Positions 1 to 8,421 of a stretch of 64,000 bases of DNA are shown piece by piece. The translations under genes and the position numbers were made by a program. Within the stretch, counting starts at the first letter, position 1. Every line of letters begins with the position of its first letter. The notes beneath the pieces are model-generated. The model made no database searches. It worked only from the letters and a program-made list of their open reading frames with translations, and was not told the origin of the DNA. Location of the stretch: the NCBI GenBank assembly GCA_024653345.1, contig JANLFV010000001.1, forward strand, positions 148,387-212,386. Reading direction: 5' to 3'. The stretch is from Candidatus Acetothermia bacterium (GTDB taxonomy: Bacteria > Bipolaricaulota > Bipolaricaulia > RBG-16-55-9 > JANLFV01).

Positions 1-482
1 TCCTGATGGTCGAGCAGCCCTTCGCCTACGACGACCTGGTGGACCACGCCGCGCTCCAGCGGGAGCTTGAGACCCCGATCTGCCTCGACGAAAGCATCCC
101 CTCGCTCAATGCGGCCAAGGCGGCCCTGGCCCTCGGAAGCTGCAGGATCATCAACATCAAGCCGGGGAGGGTCGGGGGCCTCACCCAGGCGATTGCCATT
201 CACGACTATTGCCGGGAAAGGGGGCTCCCGGTCTGGTGCGGCGGGATGCTCGAGACCGGGATCGGAAGGGCCCACAATGTGGCCCTGGCCTCGCTTCCGG
301 GCTTCTCCCTCCCGAACGACCTCTCGGCGAGCAGGCGCTACTGGGAGCATGATATAATCGAGCCGGAGTTCGAGCTGAACGAGGACGGGACGATCTCCGT
401 CCCCAAGAGGCCGGGGATCGGGGTCGAGGTTCTCAAGGAGCGGCTCGAGGCGGCCACCCTCAGGGTGAGGAGCTACAAATGA
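1..482 (+). CDS. N-succinylamino-acid racemase / o-succinylbenzoate synthase-like enzyme (C-terminal part)
   Basis: The frame is open at the left edge, so the start lies outside the window. The 158+ residues seen are the C-terminal barrel half of an enolase-superfamily NSAR/OSBS enzyme. Motifs visible are PICLDESI (metal-ligand region), [13 protein letters not shown] (second catalytic lysine strand), [15 protein letters not shown] and SASRRYW. Family members either dehydrate SHCHC in menaquinone synthesis or racemise N-acyl amino acids. No other men gene is visible, so racemase activity is at least as likely. The stop overlaps the deoC start (ATGA), indicating translational coupling. The family call is sure; the substrate is not. 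Confidence 0.85.
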   Translation, partial: LMVEQPFAYDDLVDHAALQRELETPICLDESIPSLNAAKAALALGSCRIINIKPGRVGGLTQAIAIHDYCRERGLPVWCGGMLETGIGRAHNVALASLPGFSLPNDLSASRRYWEHDIIEPEFELNEDGTISVPKRPGIGVEVLKERLEAATLRVRSYK

Positions 483-1150
483 CCAGGAAGGAATTGGCGG
501 GGCGGATCGACCACACCGCTTTAGGGCCCGAGGTCTCGCCCGAGCGGGTCCGCCAGCTCTGCGCCGAGGCGAAGGAGTGGGGCTTCTACGGCGTCTGCGT
601 CAACCCCTCCTACATCGAGCTGGCCAGGAAGGAGCTCGAGGGCGCGCCGGTGAAGATCGTGACGGTCATCGGCTTCCCCCACGGCGCGACCCTCCCCCAG
701 GCCAAGGCCTGCGAGGCCCGCGCGGCGGTCGAGGCCGGTGCGGACGAGCTGGACATGGTCATCAACATCGCCGCACTCAAGGCCAAGGACTACCAGGCGA
801 TCCTGAAGGAGCTGGCCGCGGTCCGGGAGGCCCTGGTCCGGGCCCCGAGGCGGATCGTCCTCAAGGCCATCCTGGAGACCGGCCTCCTCAGCGACGAGGA
901 GAAGGTGGCCGGGGCGATCCTCGCCCAGGCCGGGGGTGCCGACTTCGTCAAGACCTCGACCGGGTTCGGCCCGCGGGGCGCGACCGTCGAGGATGTCCGG
1001 CTCTTGAGGGCCGCGGTCGGGCCGCAGATGAAGATCAAGGCCGCCGGCGGGATCCGGGACTACCAGGCGGCGGTGGCCATGATCGAGGCCGGTGCGGACC
1101 GGCTCGGGACGAGCGCCGGGGTGGCAATCATCACCGGGGCACCGGAGTAA
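479..1150 (+). CDS. deoC: Deoxyribose-phosphate aldolase
   Basis: This 223-aa class I aldolase splits 2-deoxyribose-5-phosphate into glyceraldehyde-3-phosphate and acetaldehyde in deoxynucleoside catabolism. The Schiff-base lysine is K158 in the motif DFVKTSTGF, and the second active-site lysine lies in [10 protein letters not shown]. Length is normal for the family (about 220 aa). The ATG overlaps the preceding stop. The pyrimidine phosphorylase and cytidine deaminase near 16.3-18 kb would supply deoxyribose-1-phosphate upstream of this step. Confidence 0.95.
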   Translation: MTRKELAGRIDHTALGPEVSPERVRQLCAEAKEWGFYGVCVNPSYIELARKELEGAPVKIVTVIGFPHGATLPQAKACEARAAVEAGADELDMVINIAALKAKDYQAILKELAAVREALVRAPRRIVLKAILETGLLSDEEKVAGAILAQAGGADFVKTSTGFGPRGATVEDVRLLRAAVGPQMKIKAAGGIRDYQAAVAMIEAGADRLGTSAGVAIITGAPE

Positions 1151-1151
1151 G

Positions 1152-1898
1152 TTGGCCCTCGCCAAGGCGACCGGGTTCGTCATAAGGGCTTTCGACTATC
1201 AGGAGAGCTCGAGGATCGTCACCCTCCTCTCCCCACGGCTGGGGAAGATCTCGCTCTTGGCCAAGGGGGCCAGGAAGCTCGAGAGCCGGTTCGGGGCCGC
1301 TCTGGACCTGTTGAACCTCATCGAGGTCGTCTTCTACGAGGGGCGGGGGCTCAAGCTCCTCAAGGAGGCCGCCCTCATCGAGGGCTACCCCCGCCTCAAG
1401 CGGGACTACGACCGGCTCGAGGTGGCCTTGCAGGCCGCAAGGGCCCTGAACCTCCTGCTCCGGGAGGGGCAGGGCGAGAGCCGGGCCTACAGGCTCTTCC
1501 AGGAACTGCTCCAGGAATTGGACCGAGAGGGAGAGCTAGTCCGTCTGAGCCTGCTCCAGCTCGGCTTCAAGCTGAAGCTGATCGACTATCTCGGGTTCGG
1601 GCCGGAGCTCGAGGCCTGCGCCTCCTGCGGGAGGCCGCTCGCCAGGGATGAGCCGGCCTGGCTCTCGCCCCAGGCTGGCGGCTTGGTCTGCGCCGATTGC
1701 CGGGCCGCTCAGGCTCAAGCCCAGGCTGGGGCCGGCCCGCGGGCGTGCGAGGTCCCCCCGCCGCTCGCCCAGGCCTGGCGGGCGAGCCTCCGCTTCCCTC
1801 TAGCAAAGCTCTCCCGGCTCGTCCTCCCCGAGGAGCTGATCGGGCTCGGCGAGGAGCTGCTCGAGGAGTTCATCGCCTACCATCTCCAGCCGATCTGA
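1152..1898 (+). CDS. recO: DNA repair protein RecO
   Basis: This is a 248-aa RecO, which loads RecA on SSB-coated DNA in the RecFOR pathway. The N-terminal OB-fold reads ATGFVIRAFDYQESSRI, typical of the family. Two Cys pairs, CASCG and CADC, form the zinc finger in the C-terminal half. I chose the TTG at 1152, one base after the deoC stop, because the protein then begins MALAKATGFVI, as in homologues; an in-frame ATG at 1092 lies well inside deoC. GGAG is at 1144-1147, with short spacing. Confidence 0.9.
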   Translation: MALAKATGFVIRAFDYQESSRIVTLLSPRLGKISLLAKGARKLESRFGAALDLLNLIEVVFYEGRGLKLLKEAALIEGYPRLKRDYDRLEVALQAARALNLLLREGQGESRAYRLFQELLQELDREGELVRLSLLQLGFKLKLIDYLGFGPELEACASCGRPLARDEPAWLSPQAGGLVCADCRAAQAQAQAGAGPRACEVPPPLAQAWRASLRFPLAKLSRLVLPEELIGLGEELLEEFIAYHLQPI

Positions 1899-2002
1899 GC
1901 TGGCTAGGCTGGGCTGAGTGAGAGCTCGCGCCCATCTCGCACTGACCTTCAGACGCGAGTTCGGACAAGAGCCTCTAGTCAAGATAGAATCGCTCTTCCA
2001 TT

Positions 2003-2052
2003 CCCCTCCCCCACGCGGGAGGGGCAAGGGGAGGGGGTAATCCATCCCCCTC
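2003..2052. repeat. Tandem palindromic GC hairpins in the recO-ALDH gap
   Basis: Two adjacent hairpins lie in the 269-bp gap. The first pairs CCCCTCCC (2003-2010) with GGGAGGGG (2017-2024) around a 6-nt loop. The second pairs GAGGGGG (2031-2037) with CCCCCTC (2046-2052) around an 8-nt loop. Arrays of this type resemble dispersed REP-like palindromes found in many GC-rich genomes. They could also end recO transcription, though no T-run follows. The rest of 1899-2130 shows nothing recognisable. Confidence 0.45.
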
Positions 2053-2130
2053 ACCCAGCCTCTCCCTCGTTCGCCCATTAGAGGCTGTCGATGTCCGATT
2101 TCATGTCCGGAGGTCAGCAATCTCACGGAC

Positions 2131-2159
2131 TTGCCCCCGCTTCGGCTCGCCCCTATCCT
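2131..2159 (+). promoter_or_regulatory. Promoter of aldehyde dehydrogenase gene (predicted leaderless)
   Basis: A -35 box TTGCCC (2131-2136) is followed after 17 bp by a -10 box TATCCT (2154-2159). Only 8 nt separate the -10 box from the ATG at 2168 and no Shine-Dalgarno is present, so transcription should begin at or next to the start codon. Confidence 0.6.
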
Positions 2160-2167
2160 TAGGCAGA

Positions 2168-3607
2168 ATGGTCGAGCTCGGGCTCCTAATCGGCGGGGAA
2201 TGGGTCGAGACCGCGAAGAAGCTGGAGGTCCGGAATCCCTACAATCACGAGTTACTGGCCGAGGTCCCCCAGGCCGGGGAGGCGGAGGTCGAGCGGGCCC
2301 TCGCTGCGGCACAAGAGGCCTTCACGAGCTACCGCAAGAGCCCGGCCCATGCGCGGGCGGCCTTGCTCCGCCGCGCGGCCGCCCTTCTGGAGAAGTGGAA
2401 GGAGGAGTTCGCCCGGACGATCGCACTCGAGGCGGCCAAGCCCTGGCGGTATGCCCTGGCCGAGGCCGAGCGGGCGGTCGAGACCCTCTCCTTCTCCGCC
2501 GGGGAGGCCGAGCGGCTCCACGGCGAGACGGTCCCCATGGACGCGGCCCGGGGCTCTGAGCATAGAAGGGGTTTGTTCATCCGCCAGCCTGTGGGGGTGA
2601 TCGTCGCCATCTCGCCCTTCAACTTCCCCTTGAACCTCGTGGCCCACAAGGTCGGGCCGGCCCTGGCGGCGGGGAACACGGTCATTCTGAAGCCGGCCTC
2701 GGCGACCCCTCTTACTGCCTTGAAGCTCGGCGAGCTTTTTCTGGAGGCCGGCCTCCCGCCCGGGGCATTGAACATCCTGGTCGGCCCGGGCCGGACCGTC
2801 GGGGAGCGGCTGATCCGGGACAAGCGGGTCCGGATGGTCACCTTCACCGGGAGCGCCCCGGTCGGGGAGCGGCTCAAGCGGGAGTCGGGGATCAAGAAGC
2901 TGACGCTCGAGCTCGGCTCGAACTCCGGGGCGATCATCGCCGAGGACGCAGACCTCGAGCAGGCCCTGGCGAAGTGCCTGGTCGGTGGCTTCGCCTACTC
3001 CGGGCAGGTCTGCATCCACACCCAGCGGATCTACATCCACGAATCGCTGAAGGAGCGGTTCACCGCGGAGTTCGTGAGCCGGGCCGCGCGCCTGCGGCGG
3101 GGCGATCCCCTGGACCCGGCCACCGAGCTCGGCCCGCTGATCGACGAGCCCGCGGCAATCAAAGCCGAGAGCTGGATCAAGGAAGCGATCTCGCAGGGCG
3201 CGCGGCTCCTCTGCGGCGGGAGGCGGGAGGGGAACTTCCTCGAGCCGACGGTCCTGACCGAGGTCAGGCCAGAGATGAAGGTAGTCTGCGAGGAGACCTT
3301 CGCCCCGATCGTCGTAATCGATAGCTTCGCTGATTTCGAGGAGGCGATCGAGAAGTTCAACGAGGGCTCCCGGCTGGGGAGCTACGACTACGGCCTGGCC
3401 TGCGGGGTCTTCACCCGCGACCTTAAGAGGGCCTGGCGGGCGATCGAGGAGCTGGAGGTCGGGAATGTCTTCATCAACGACTCCGCGACCTTCCGGGCCG
3501 ACCAGATGCCCTACGGCGGGGTCAAGGAGAGCGGCCTGGGCCGGGAGGGGCCGCATTTCGCGCTCGAGGAGATGACCGAGATCAAGATGGTCTCGTTCAG
3601 CTTGTGA
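2168..3607 (+). CDS. NAD(P)-dependent aldehyde dehydrogenase
   Basis: This 479-aa ALDH-superfamily enzyme oxidises an aldehyde to the acid. The cofactor-binding region PFNFPLN and the motif FTGSAPVG are present. The general base is E248 (LTLELGS) and the nucleophile is C282 (SGQVCIHTQ). The C-terminal NVFINDSATFRADQMPYGG resembles the GAPN/lactaldehyde/succinate-semialdehyde group. The adjacent class III aminotransferase, starting 17 nt downstream, suggests a pathway in which an amine is deaminated to an aldehyde and then oxidised, as in GABA or lysine-type catabolism. The exact substrate is inferred only. Confidence 0.88.
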   Translation: MVELGLLIGGEWVETAKKLEVRNPYNHELLAEVPQAGEAEVERALAAAQEAFTSYRKSPAHARAALLRRAAALLEKWKEEFARTIALEAAKPWRYALAEAERAVETLSFSAGEAERLHGETVPMDAARGSEHRRGLFIRQPVGVIVAISPFNFPLNLVAHKVGPALAAGNTVILKPASATPLTALKLGELFLEAGLPPGALNILVGPGRTVGERLIRDKRVRMVTFTGSAPVGERLKRESGIKKLTLELGSNSGAIIAEDADLEQALAKCLVGGFAYSGQVCIHTQRIYIHESLKERFTAEFVSRAARLRRGDPLDPATELGPLIDEPAAIKAESWIKEAISQGARLLCGGRREGNFLEPTVLTEVRPEMKVVCEETFAPIVVIDSFADFEEAIEKFNEGSRLGSYDYGLACGVFTRDLKRAWRAIEELEVGNVFINDSATFRADQMPYGGVKESGLGREGPHFALEEMTEIKMVSFSL

Positions 3608-3624
3608 ATGAAAGGAGAGAGAGC

Positions 3625-5019
3625 ATGCGCGAAGTTAAGGTGGACTTGACTGGCTTGCACTTCCCTGGGGCACCGCTCGTCCGGGGCGAGCTCCCGGGGC
3701 CGAAGGCCAAGGAGCTCCTGGCAGCCCAGCAGGGCCTGGAGAGCAATGTCTTCAAGTATCCCCGGGTGATCCCGCTCGTCCCCGAGGAAGCCCGGGGGGC
3801 CACGATCAGAGATGTCGATGGGAACATCTTCCTCGACTTCTTCGCCGGGATCGGGGTCCTCAACTTCGGCCACTCCAACCCCCAGATTCTGGCCGCAGCG
3901 CGGGCTCAGGAAGAGAAGATAATCCACGCCCTGGACTTCCCCGCCCCGCCGCGGGTCGAGCTGATGCGAAAGCTCAAGGAGATCGCACCCGGGGAGCTGC
4001 GCGGCCACGCCAAGGTCATGTTCGGGGGACCCTCCGGCTCGGACGCGGTCGAAGGCGCAATCAAACTGGCCAAGCTCTGCACCGGCCGCCACGCGCTGCT
4101 CGCCTTCTCCGGAAGCTACCACGGTCAGACCGCGGGGGCCCTGACCCTCAGCTCCGGGCGGAGCTATCGAGAGAAGCACCTCCCCCTCCTGCCCGAGGTC
4201 CACTTCGCGCCTTATCCTTACTGCTACCGCTGCCCCTTCAAGCAGGTGCCCCAGAGGTGCGGCCTCCTCTGCCTCAACTACCTGGCCGAGCTCCTCCGCG
4301 ACCCCTACTCCGGCCTAGCCAAGCCGGCGGCGATCATCGTCGAGCCGATCCAGGGCGAGGGTGGGGTGGTCGTCCCACCAGACGGCTTCCTAGTGGAGCT
4401 CCGCCGGCTGACGGCCGAGGAAGAGATCCCCCTGATCGTCGATGAGATCCAGACCGGCTTCGGGCGGACCGGACGGATCTTCGCCTCCGAGCACTCCGGG
4501 ATCACCCCGGACTTCATGACCCTGGGGAAGGCCCTGGGAGGGGTCGGCTACCCCCTCTCCGGGGTCGTCTACCATGAGCGGTGGGATACCGTCGAGCCCG
4601 GGGGGCACATGGGGACCTTCCGCGGCCACCTCGTGGCGATGGCTGCCGGTGCTGCGGGGATCGATTTCATGTTGGAGAACGATCTTCCGGAGCACGCCGC
4701 TCGGCTCGGCGAGCTCCTCCTCGCGGAGCTGAGGAAGCTCCAGCAGGAAGTCCTGCAGATCGGCGAGGTCCGCGGAAGAGGGCTCTTCATCGGCCTGGAG
4801 CTCGTCAAGGACCGCGAAACCAAGGAGCCGAATCCCGAGCTGGTAAAGGCGGTCCAGCTGGAGTGCTTCGAGAGGGGCTTGCTCGTCTGGTCCGCCGGCC
4901 GTTACGGCAATGTCGTCCGGATCATGCCGCCGCTCGTGATCACCGAGGAGCTGGCCCTGAAGGGCTTAGAGATCTTGGCTCGAGCGCTCCATGGGCTGAC
5001 AAAGCGCGCATCGCGTTGA
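3625..5019 (+). CDS. Class III aminotransferase (GABA/ornithine-type)
   Basis: This 464-aa PLP enzyme is of the acetylornithine/4-aminobutyrate aminotransferase family. GGPSGSDAVEGAIKLA binds the PLP phosphate, IVDEIQTGFGRTG carries the aspartate that contacts the pyridine nitrogen, and the PLP lysine lies in MTLGKALGG. A four-cysteine segment (CYRCPF...CGLLC) is typical of thermophile and archaeal members that include broad-specificity aminotransferases and amino-acid racemases. I chose the ATG at 3625 because AAAGGAG lies just upstream; a GTG at 3604 overlaps the ALDH stop. It is likely co-transcribed with the ALDH. Confidence 0.87.
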   Translation: MREVKVDLTGLHFPGAPLVRGELPGPKAKELLAAQQGLESNVFKYPRVIPLVPEEARGATIRDVDGNIFLDFFAGIGVLNFGHSNPQILAAARAQEEKIIHALDFPAPPRVELMRKLKEIAPGELRGHAKVMFGGPSGSDAVEGAIKLAKLCTGRHALLAFSGSYHGQTAGALTLSSGRSYREKHLPLLPEVHFAPYPYCYRCPFKQVPQRCGLLCLNYLAELLRDPYSGLAKPAAIIVEPIQGEGGVVVPPDGFLVELRRLTAEEEIPLIVDEIQTGFGRTGRIFASEHSGITPDFMTLGKALGGVGYPLSGVVYHERWDTVEPGGHMGTFRGHLVAMAAGAAGIDFMLENDLPEHAARLGELLLAELRKLQQEVLQIGEVRGRGLFIGLELVKDRETKEPNPELVKAVQLECFERGLLVWSAGRYGNVVRIMPPLVITEELALKGLEILARALHGLTKRASR

Positions 5020-5174
5020 GTAGCTCGCCTCATGATCCGCCGCCCTTCGCGCCAGACCTCGCGGGCCAGCCGAGTTGTTTCAGGCTGGGCAGTTCAGCAG
5101 CTTCAGAATCCACGGTCACCTCGATCATGACTCCCGCTCGGTCCTCAAGCTGGAGAAGGTCGTAGCCGGGGATC

Positions 5175-5204
5175 TTGACTCTGCCTCTCCTTCGGAGATA
5201 TAGT
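5175..5204 (+). promoter_or_regulatory. Promoter of Tat-exported protein
   Basis: TTGACT (5175-5180) and TATAGT (5199-5204) are separated by 18 bp. The leader is about 35 nt and ends with a strong ribosome-binding site AAGGAGG (5231-5237), 8 nt before the ATG at 5246. Confidence 0.65.
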
Positions 5205-5245
5205 CACTGACCGTCCGAGTCTCTCGGCCCAAGGAGGTGGGGAAG

Positions 5246-6358
5246 ATGGCGAAGGCCGGGAAGCTGACGCGAAGGGAGTTCCTCAAGGGTGCGGGCGCCG
5301 CCGCATTAGGCCTGGCTCTGTCAGACATACTGCCAAGAAGGGCTTTAAGCCAGGCTGCGGGGTGCCAGCCGTATCGAGGCATTGCACCGACGGATTGGGA
5401 TTATAGTGCTCGAACAGTCATACCGCGGCGTGCCGAAATCCGCGAACACTGGCTGGATGAGATAAAAGAGCTGGGTGCCGACAGCGTGGAGATAACCATT
5501 CCTGTTAGTAGAGGTCCTGATCACCAAGTCGGATACCCTACCGAGTATCCCCCCTACTGGGAGCCGTGGGACAGCACGGTGCATGATGAAGGCATAAAGC
5601 GCTATGTCAGGCAGGCACAGGCGCGAGGGTTTAAAGTCATCCTTGACATCCCGAGCTTCCTGGGAAGTAGATATCCCCGTCCCCAGCCCTTCGACCTCGA
5701 CCTGTTCTATTCCAACCTCGAAACGATGGCGTTGAAGTGGGCCGAGATCGCCGAAGAGCTCGGTGTTGAAGGCTATTGTCCTGAAGGCGAGTTCGCATTC
5801 GAAGCTTCTCTGGGGCTGTCACCTTCCTTTACTAGGCCAGATGGATATGTGTCATTCCATACCCCGAGGCTCGCTGCATGGATTAAGCAGTTGATTCCCA
5901 AGGTCAGGGAGAGGTATTCCGGCAAGATAATCATTCAGGAAGATCCTTATGAGACACCGGATATCGATTTCGACGGGGCAGACTACATCGGGTTACACCT
6001 CCATGTGAAGGAGGGCGAGAGATATGTTCCCGGCCAGACAGTGCAAAACTGGCGAAGATATCTGAGAAACCGAATCACCGCGGCCCAGCAAGCCGCCCAA
6101 CGCGACAACTGTAGGGTGATGATTACAGAGGCGAGTTTCGGGATGATTCCAACGAACGGATACACTTCGCCAGACAATACCGTCGTAAACGAACAACAGC
6201 AGAGAGAATTGTGCGAAGCCTTCTTCCAAGAGGCTTGGGGAAAAACGGATGGGATATTTCCCTGGTCGTGGGGTTCTGAACCCGAGTTTAGGAGATCTCT
6301 TGCAGTTACAGATCGTCCAGCCGAAGAGGTCGTCCGGCGCTACTACCAGGGCTGCTGA
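5246..6358 (+). CDS. Tat-exported TIM-barrel glycosidase-like protein
   Basis: This 370-aa protein begins with a twin-arginine signal (TRREFLKG, R9-R10, followed by an Ala/Leu-rich stretch), so it should be exported folded. The remainder looks like a (beta/alpha)8 glycosidase of the GH-A type: repeated strand-helix units, an acid/base candidate in YCPEGEFAFE and a nucleophile candidate in the strand MITEASFG. I do not recognise the exact family. The ATG at 5246 is chosen because the upstream in-frame GTG (5237) lies inside the AAGGAGG site. Base composition is visibly lower in GC than in neighbouring genes, suggesting transfer. Its last 176 bp recur at 7332-7507. Confidence 0.7.
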   Translation: MAKAGKLTRREFLKGAGAAALGLALSDILPRRALSQAAGCQPYRGIAPTDWDYSARTVIPRRAEIREHWLDEIKELGADSVEITIPVSRGPDHQVGYPTEYPPYWEPWDSTVHDEGIKRYVRQAQARGFKVILDIPSFLGSRYPRPQPFDLDLFYSNLETMALKWAEIAEELGVEGYCPEGEFAFEASLGLSPSFTRPDGYVSFHTPRLAAWIKQLIPKVRERYSGKIIIQEDPYETPDIDFDGADYIGLHLHVKEGERYVPGQTVQNWRRYLRNRITAAQQAAQRDNCRVMITEASFGMIPTNGYTSPDNTVVNEQQQRELCEAFFQEAWGKTDGIFPWSWGSEPEFRRSLAVTDRPAEEVVRRYYQGC

Positions 6359-6359
6359 G
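6184..6359 (+). repeat. Direct repeat, copy A (3' end of the glycosidase-like gene)
   Basis: This is copy A of a 176-bp direct repeat whose partner is 7332-7507, 1148 bp downstream. By eye 171 of 176 bases match with no gaps. It covers the last 58 codons and the stop of the Tat-exported gene. A toxin-antitoxin pair lies between the copies. Confidence 0.9.
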
Positions 6360-6386
6360 CCAGCTTGGCCGGGCTGGTCCGTCCCC

Positions 6387-6415
6387 TTGCACCTCGAACG
6401 CTCGCCCGCTAAGAT
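6387..6415 (+). promoter_or_regulatory. Promoter of the VapBC-like pair
   Basis: TTGCAC (6387-6392) and TAAGAT (6410-6415) are 17 bp apart, followed by GAGGGGAG (6431-6438) 7 nt before the ATG at 6446. The toxin-antitoxin pair therefore has its own promoter inside the repeated segment. Confidence 0.6.
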
Positions 6416-6445
6416 GCGGGCGGGGTATCCGAGGGGAGATTAGCG

Positions 6446-6730
6446 ATGGAGAAGACGACAATTCTGCAATACCTGAGCGAGCTCGAGAGGAAGCTCGCTG
6501 AGCTGCGGAGGGCCGTGGAGAGGATGCCGGAGGAGCCTGGCGCGCCGGAGGCAGTGCGATTCGTGGACAAGCGTGCGCTCGCTTCCCTGATCGCCCGCTC
6601 CTTCCGCAAGATGGGTATTCAGCCTCAGCCGGTCGGGGCGGAGAGGCTCCAGGAGTTGATCGCCGCCTGCGGGGTGGAGCCGGAGGCGAACGCCTTCAGC
6701 CGCGCGATCATCGCGCTGCGCGAGGGATAG
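6446..6730 (+). CDS. Putative antitoxin partner of PIN toxin
   Basis: This is a 94-aa acidic/basic helical protein with a predicted N-terminal coiled coil (LSELERKLAELRRAVERM, residues about 10-27). It ends 3 nt before a PIN-domain gene. Size, position and coupling match an antitoxin. No AbrB, MetJ/Arc or Phd fold is obvious, so the antitoxin class is unassigned. The name rests on the toxin next to it, not on the protein's own sequence. Confidence 0.6.
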   Translation: MEKTTILQYLSELERKLAELRRAVERMPEEPGAPEAVRFVDKRALASLIARSFRKMGIQPQPVGAERLQELIAACGVEPEANAFSRAIIALREG

Positions 6731-6733
6731 CCC

Positions 6734-7225
6734 TTGCCTAACCAGTTCTTCTGGGACGCGAGCGCCCTGGTGAAGCGCTACGCGCCGGAGAGTGGCACCC
6801 AGTTGGTAAACCTCCTCTTCTCCCGGGTGAAGCTCGAGCGGATGATCTCCCTGAGCCTCGCGGTCAGCGAGGTGCTCTCCGTCTTCGTGCGGAAGAGGAA
6901 CGACGGGCTCATCACCGACGCCATCTTCTCCCAGGCGCTAGCAGAGCTCCGGGCTGAGGTGCTCGACTCCCCCTTCAGGCTGGCCCCCTTAGAGGACCGG
7001 CTTGTCTTCGCTTCGCACCCGCTGATCGTCCAGCACTCGCTCAACGCCACGGACGGGCTCGTCCTGCGGGCCGCCCTCGAGCTGCGGACCGCCTTGCGCC
7101 GCGCGGGGGACGATCTGGTCCTGATCGCTTCCGATCAGCGGTTGCTGCGGGCAGCGGACGCTGAGGGGCTCCGGGCCTTCAACCCTGAGACCGGCTCGCA
7201 GTCAGAGCTCGAGCTGCTCATGTGA
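6734..7225 (+). CDS. PIN-domain ribonuclease, VapC-like toxin
   Basis: This 163-aa protein has the four acidic residues of the PIN nuclease site: D8 (FFWDASALVKRY), E46 (AVSEVLS), D106 (NATDGLVL) and D134 (IASDQRLL). Such toxins cleave RNA and are held inactive by the upstream antitoxin. It starts at TTG, with GAGGG 7 nt upstream inside the end of the antitoxin gene. The pair is bracketed by the 176-bp direct repeat. Confidence 0.82.
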   Translation: MPNQFFWDASALVKRYAPESGTQLVNLLFSRVKLERMISLSLAVSEVLSVFVRKRNDGLITDAIFSQALAELRAEVLDSPFRLAPLEDRLVFASHPLIVQHSLNATDGLVLRAALELRTALRRAGDDLVLIASDQRLLRAADAEGLRAFNPETGSQSELELLM

Positions 7226-7331
7226 ACTCCCACCTCATTCGGAGCGCCCCTTCTCTTCTTGACTTGACCGGGCCTCAGATAGGATGCTAACCTGACGGAA
7301 AGGCAGGACTAAGTTGCGATATTATTACTCC

Positions 7332-7507
7332 CGTAAACGAACAACAGCAGAGAGAATTGTGCGAAGCCTTCTTCCAAGAGGCTTGGGGGAAAACGGACGG
7401 GATATTTCCCTGGTCGTGGGGTTCTGAACCCGAGTTTGCTAGATCTCTTGCAGTTACAGATCGTCCAGCCGAAGAGGTCGTCCGGCGCTACTACCAGGGC
7501 TGCTGAG
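7332..7507 (+). pseudogene. Direct repeat, copy B: orphan 3' fragment of the glycosidase-like gene
   Basis: Copy B keeps the reading frame for the final 57 or so residues and the stop, but has no start region. The five differences from copy A are two synonymous changes (GGA/GGG, GAT/GAC) and one codon replaced outright (AGG to GCT, Arg to Ala). The 106 bp upstream (7226-7331) contain only weak promoter-like strings (TTGACT/TTGACC near 7255). The gap 7508-7613 holds a short hairpin, CCCTTG/CAAGGG at 7510-7524, between convergent units. Confidence 0.85.
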
Positions 7508-7613
7508 GCCCCTTGAGCCAAGGGCCGTTTGCTACTGCAGGGCGAGCGCGGGCCGGATTGTCTACTGCGATGGCCTGCTCATCACCGCTCGATGGGGCCC
7601 CCCAGGGCTATGG

Positions 7614-8420
7614 TCAGTCGGCCTCCAGGTGGGCCAGTCCCTGGATAAACGCCTTCTGCGCGACCAGAAAGAGGAGCAGCATCGGCAGCGCCGCGAGGGT
7701 GTTGGCCGCCAGCAGCAGCGGCCAATCGGGCCCCAGCTCCGACTTGAGCGCGGCCAGCCCGACGGGGAGGGTCCGCATCCCCGGGCTCTGGGTGACGACC
7801 AGCGGCCAGAGGAGGCTGTTCCACTGCCAGAGGAAGACCAGAAGCCCCAGCGCTACCAGGCTCGGGCGGACGAGCGGGAGGAAGACCCTGAAGAGGGCCT
7901 GGAACCGCGAGCAGCCGTCGATCCGCGCCGCATCCTCCAGGGCCTGCGGGACTTCCAAGAAGGCCTGGCGCATCATGAAGGCCGCGAACGGGCCGGCGAG
8001 GAAGGGCACGGTGAGGGCATAGTATGTGTCGAGGATGCCCAGCCACTTCAGGATCAGGAAGGAAGGGATGAGCGTGACCTGGTGAGGGAGGGCGAGCGAG
8101 CCGAGGTAGAGATAAAAGAGCTTATCCCTTCCGGGGAAGCTGAGCCGAGCGAAGGCGTAGCCTGCGAGCGCTCCAGTTGCCAACTGGCCGAGGGTCACGA
8201 CCGCGGCCACGAGGAGACTGTTGAGGTAGAGTCGCGCTAATGGCAGCTCCCGCCAGGCCCTCTGGTAGTTCGAGAGCTGCCAGCCGGTCGAGAGCCACCG
8301 CTCCGGCTCGCGGAAGATCTCGGCCCCCTCCTTGAGGGAGGCCAGGACCATCCAGAGGAAGGGAAGGCTCACCAGGGCCACAATCGTGCTCAGGAGGAGG
8401 TGCCGTCCGAGCCTGTTCAT
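7614..8420 (-). CDS. Carbohydrate ABC transporter permease (MalG/UgpE type)
   Basis: This is a 268-aa inner-membrane permease with about six hydrophobic segments. The EAA loop that contacts the ATPase reads ALEDAARIDGCSRFQA, typical of the CUT1 sugar family. The ATG follows GGAGG by 7 nt, and that site overlaps the end of the upstream permease gene. No ATPase or binding protein is adjacent, so it probably uses a shared MsmX-type ATPase encoded elsewhere. Confidence 0.9.
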   Translation of the reverse strand: MNRLGRHLLLSTIVALVSLPFLWMVLASLKEGAEIFREPERWLSTGWQLSNYQRAWRELPLARLYLNSLLVAAVVTLGQLATGALAGYAFARLSFPGRDKLFYLYLGSLALPHQVTLIPSFLILKWLGILDTYYALTVPFLAGPFAAFMMRQAFLEVPQALEDAARIDGCSRFQALFRVFLPLVRPSLVALGLLVFLWQWNSLLWPLVVTQSPGMRTLPVGLAALKSELGPDWPLLLAANTLAALPMLLLFLVAQKAFIQGLAHLEAD

Positions 8421-8421
8421 T

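Noticed and set aside
521-1183. Long minus-strand and alternative-frame ORFs opposite deoC, ALDH, acyl-CoA ligase, recG and others.
   Set aside because: These are high-GC shadows with Arg/Pro/Gly-rich composition and no ribosome-binding sites, opposite clearly coding genes.
5030-5190. A minus-strand frame reading GYDLLQLEDRAGVMIEV in the gap before the Tat-exported gene.
   Set aside because: No start codon with a ribosome-binding site, and it overlaps the promoter of the next gene; perhaps a remnant but unsupported.
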